From assembly GCA_902478995.1 (NCBI GenBank), contig CABSNF010000091.1, positions 1 to 7,096 on the forward strand: DNA of 7,096 bases. The letters run 5' to 3'. Position 1 is the first letter of the stretch, and every line of letters starts with the position of its first letter. The notes beneath the pieces were generated by a model. It was not told the origin of the DNA. It searched no databases and saw only the letters and a list, made by a program, of their open reading frames with translations. Positions 6,393 to 7,096 of this stretch are shown one piece after another. This stretch comes from an uncultured Collinsella sp. (lineage in GTDB: Bacteria; Actinomycetota; Coriobacteriia; Coriobacteriales; Coriobacteriaceae). Made by a program: the position numbers and the translations under genes.

Positions 6393-6932
6393 CTATGCTC
6401 CTAGCGTATCTTGCGAAGCATCGCCCAGGTGCTCCGTCAATGCTGAATTCTGCAGCTGCTCAAGCTCATCTAAAACAGAGCGAGCCTCTTTAAATGTCTG
6501 CGCAACGCGTTTCTTAGTGCTCACCTTTTCATCTTTTGGCTTAGGCCGAGCATCTTCGGTAATCGCGATGGCATTCGCAACGGCTAAGTCTCCTGTAAGC
6601 GTAATGGAAAGAGCGACCTCAACAACACCCAGCTCATGAGCGATCTCGAGTGCACGGCCCGAAAGCAGCGCCTTCGGTTTGCCGAGTTTATCACGCGTTA
6701 CCGAAACATCCTTGCGACCAACGCCTTGACTAAAACCCGTGCCGAGAGCTTTAAGCACCGCCTCGCGCGAAGCAAAGCGGCTCGCATAGTGAGCAGCGGG
6801 ACGCGATGATGCATCGCAATACGCACGCTCATCTTCGGTAAACACACGCCGAGCAAACGACGGCGTCTTTTCAAGAATTGATTTCATGCGGGAAATCTCG
6901 ACGATATCAACGCCGATACCAGCTTCAGCCAT
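6393..6932 (-). CDS. acpS: Holo-acyl-carrier-protein synthase with C-terminal extension
   Basis: The 179-residue enzyme transfers 4'-phosphopantetheine from CoA to a serine of acyl carrier protein, activating fatty-acid synthesis. The AcpS fold occupies residues 1 to about 126: GIGVDIVEI (5-13) with Mg-binding Asp9, FTEDERAYC (31-39), RFASREAVLKALGTG (52-66) with Glu57 and Lys61, and LGKPKALLSG (83-92). The position before Glu57 is Arg instead of the common Lys. The strand that often ends SISHT reads SITLTGDLAVA (109-119), so the Ser-His pair is absent, as in E. coli AcpS. E. coli AcpS is about 126 residues, so residues 129-179 form an extension, charged and probably partly helical (KKRVAQTFKEARSVLDELEQL, split around 140-160). 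I chose the ATG at 6932: GGAGGTG lies 5 nt before it and Asp9 then falls at the family position. An ATG at 6944 overlaps that binding site and is unlikely. First gene of the operon. Confidence 0.93.
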   Translation of the reverse strand: MAEAGIGVDIVEISRMKSILEKTPSFARRVFTEDERAYCDASSRPAAHYASRFASREAVLKALGTGFSQGVGRKDVSVTRDKLGKPKALLSGRALEIAHELGVVEVALSITLTGDLAVANAIAITEDARPKPKDEKVSTKKRVAQTFKEARSVLDELEQLQNSALTEHLGDASQDTLGA

Positions 6933-6935
6933 GTT

Positions 6936-6942
6936 CACCTCC
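6936..6942 (-). promoter_or_regulatory. Strong ribosome binding site of acpS
   Basis: GGAGGTG on the minus strand is a near-perfect Shine-Dalgarno sequence. GGAGG ends 5 nt before the ATG at 6932. An in-frame ATG at 6944 immediately precedes and touches this site, so the site settles the start at 6932 and shortens the protein by four residues. Confidence 0.8.
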
Positions 6943-6961
6943 ATATCGCACAGACTAAGTT

Positions 6962-6991
6962 ATTGTAGCCCGTTCACAGAAGATGCGACAA
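6962..6991 (-). promoter_or_regulatory. Candidate sigma-70-type promoter, proximal to acpS
   Basis: On the minus strand TTGTCG (6991-6986, 4 of 6 matches to TTGACA) is followed after 18 nt by TACAAT (6967-6962, 5 of 6 matches to TATAAT). The -10 box lies about 30 nt before the acpS start codon, leaving a short leader with the ribosome binding site. The region is the only gene-free gap upstream of the operon and sits just after a terminator, so a promoter is expected here. The match is good but based on sequence alone. Confidence 0.5.
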
Positions 6992-6997
6992 ACGAGG

Positions 6998-7027
6998 GTT
7001 ATAAAACACAGCTACTATGTGAGACAA
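6998..7027 (-). promoter_or_regulatory. Candidate second promoter, distal to acpS
   Basis: On the minus strand TTGTCT (7027-7022, 4 of 6 matches) is followed after 18 nt by TATAAC (7003-6998, 5 of 6 matches). The arrangement is the same as that of the proximal candidate, shifted 36 nt upstream. It begins shortly after the terminator of the previous gene. One of the two may be fortuitous in this AT-richer stretch. Confidence 0.35.
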
Positions 7028-7041
7028 AAGCCCGTAAACGC

Positions 7042-7072
7042 AAAAAGGGGGAGGCCGCGAGGCCTCCCCCTT
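7042..7072 (-). terminator. Rho-independent terminator of the upstream gene
   Basis: GGGGGAGGCC (7047-7056) pairs perfectly with GGCCTCCCCC (7061-7070) around a GCGA loop, a GNRA-type tetraloop. Two further A-T pairs (7045-7046 with 7071-7072) extend it to 12 bp. Read on the minus strand, the stem is followed by TTTTT (7046-7042), so it terminates transcription coming from the right, that is, a gene outside this window. On the plus strand it is followed only by TTCTCAG, a poor T-run. A TGA in one minus-strand frame at 7076-7074 could be the stop codon of that upstream gene. This hairpin separates the acpS operon from its neighbour. Confidence 0.88.
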
Positions 7073-7096
7073 CTCAGTTCGATGACGGCTCGGTGC

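Noticed and set aside
6576..6611. AcpS lacks the Ser-His pair (SITLT instead of SISHT)
   Set aside because: As I recall, E. coli AcpS also lacks this pair at the same strand (VTLADE), so its absence does not indicate an inactive or unusual enzyme. Asp9, Glu57 and Lys61 are kept.
7006..7021. Weak inverted repeat CACA...TGTG near the distal promoter candidate
   Set aside because: Only 4 bp per arm with a 7-nt gap; too short to claim an operator.
7074..7096. Possible C-terminus of an upstream minus-strand gene ending TEPSSN-stop
   Set aside because: A TGA at 7076-7074 just before the terminator is suggestive, but seven codons are too few to support a coding call.

Overview
The window is a single tightly packed operon on the minus strand of a fairly GC-rich bacterium. 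Reading in transcription order (right to left), the genes are acpS, nnr, alr, a family 4 uracil-DNA glycosylase, tsaE, and a three-domain tsaB-rimI-tsaD fusion. All junctions lie between a 14-nt overlap and a 12-nt gap. Every long plus-strand reading frame runs antisense to these genes and looks like nothing in particular. The tsaB-rimI-tsaD fusion, the alr-tsaE-tsaB-rimI-tsaD order typical of Actinobacteria, and the acpS-nnr-alr order also seen in Firmicutes together suggest a Coriobacteriia-type actinobacterium, possibly Collinsella-like. That assignment is inference from gene content and recalled gene orders, not from a search.

Layout: positions 7042-7072 hold a strong minus-strand terminator that closes an upstream gene outside the window. 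Positions 6945-7041 hold two candidate tandem promoters. acpS (6932-6393) is followed with no gap by nnr (6392-4776), then after 2 nt by alr (4773-3628), after 8 nt by the uracil-DNA glycosylase (3619-2999), after 12 nt by tsaE (2986-2480), and with a 14-nt overlap by the fusion gene (2493-109). A 9-bp perfect hairpin at 5-27 is the likely operon terminator; its T-run is cut off by the window edge. Positions 28-108 hold nothing I recognise.

Functionally this is a housekeeping operon. AcpS activates acyl carrier protein, Nnr repairs hydrated NAD(P)H, Alr supplies D-alanine for peptidoglycan, and the glycosylase removes uracil from DNA. TsaE plus the TsaB and TsaD domains make up three of the four usual bacterial activities for the tRNA modification t6A37 (TsaC/Sua5 would be encoded elsewhere). 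The RimI domain inside the fusion is a ribosomal-protein N-acetyltransferase.

I found no mobile element, CRISPR array, RNA gene or new defence-like system. The points most worth a second look are the triple fusion and its translational overlap with tsaE, an alanine racemase with Ala where the usual carbamylated Lys sits, a C-terminal extension on AcpS, and variant motifs in the Nnr dehydratase domain.
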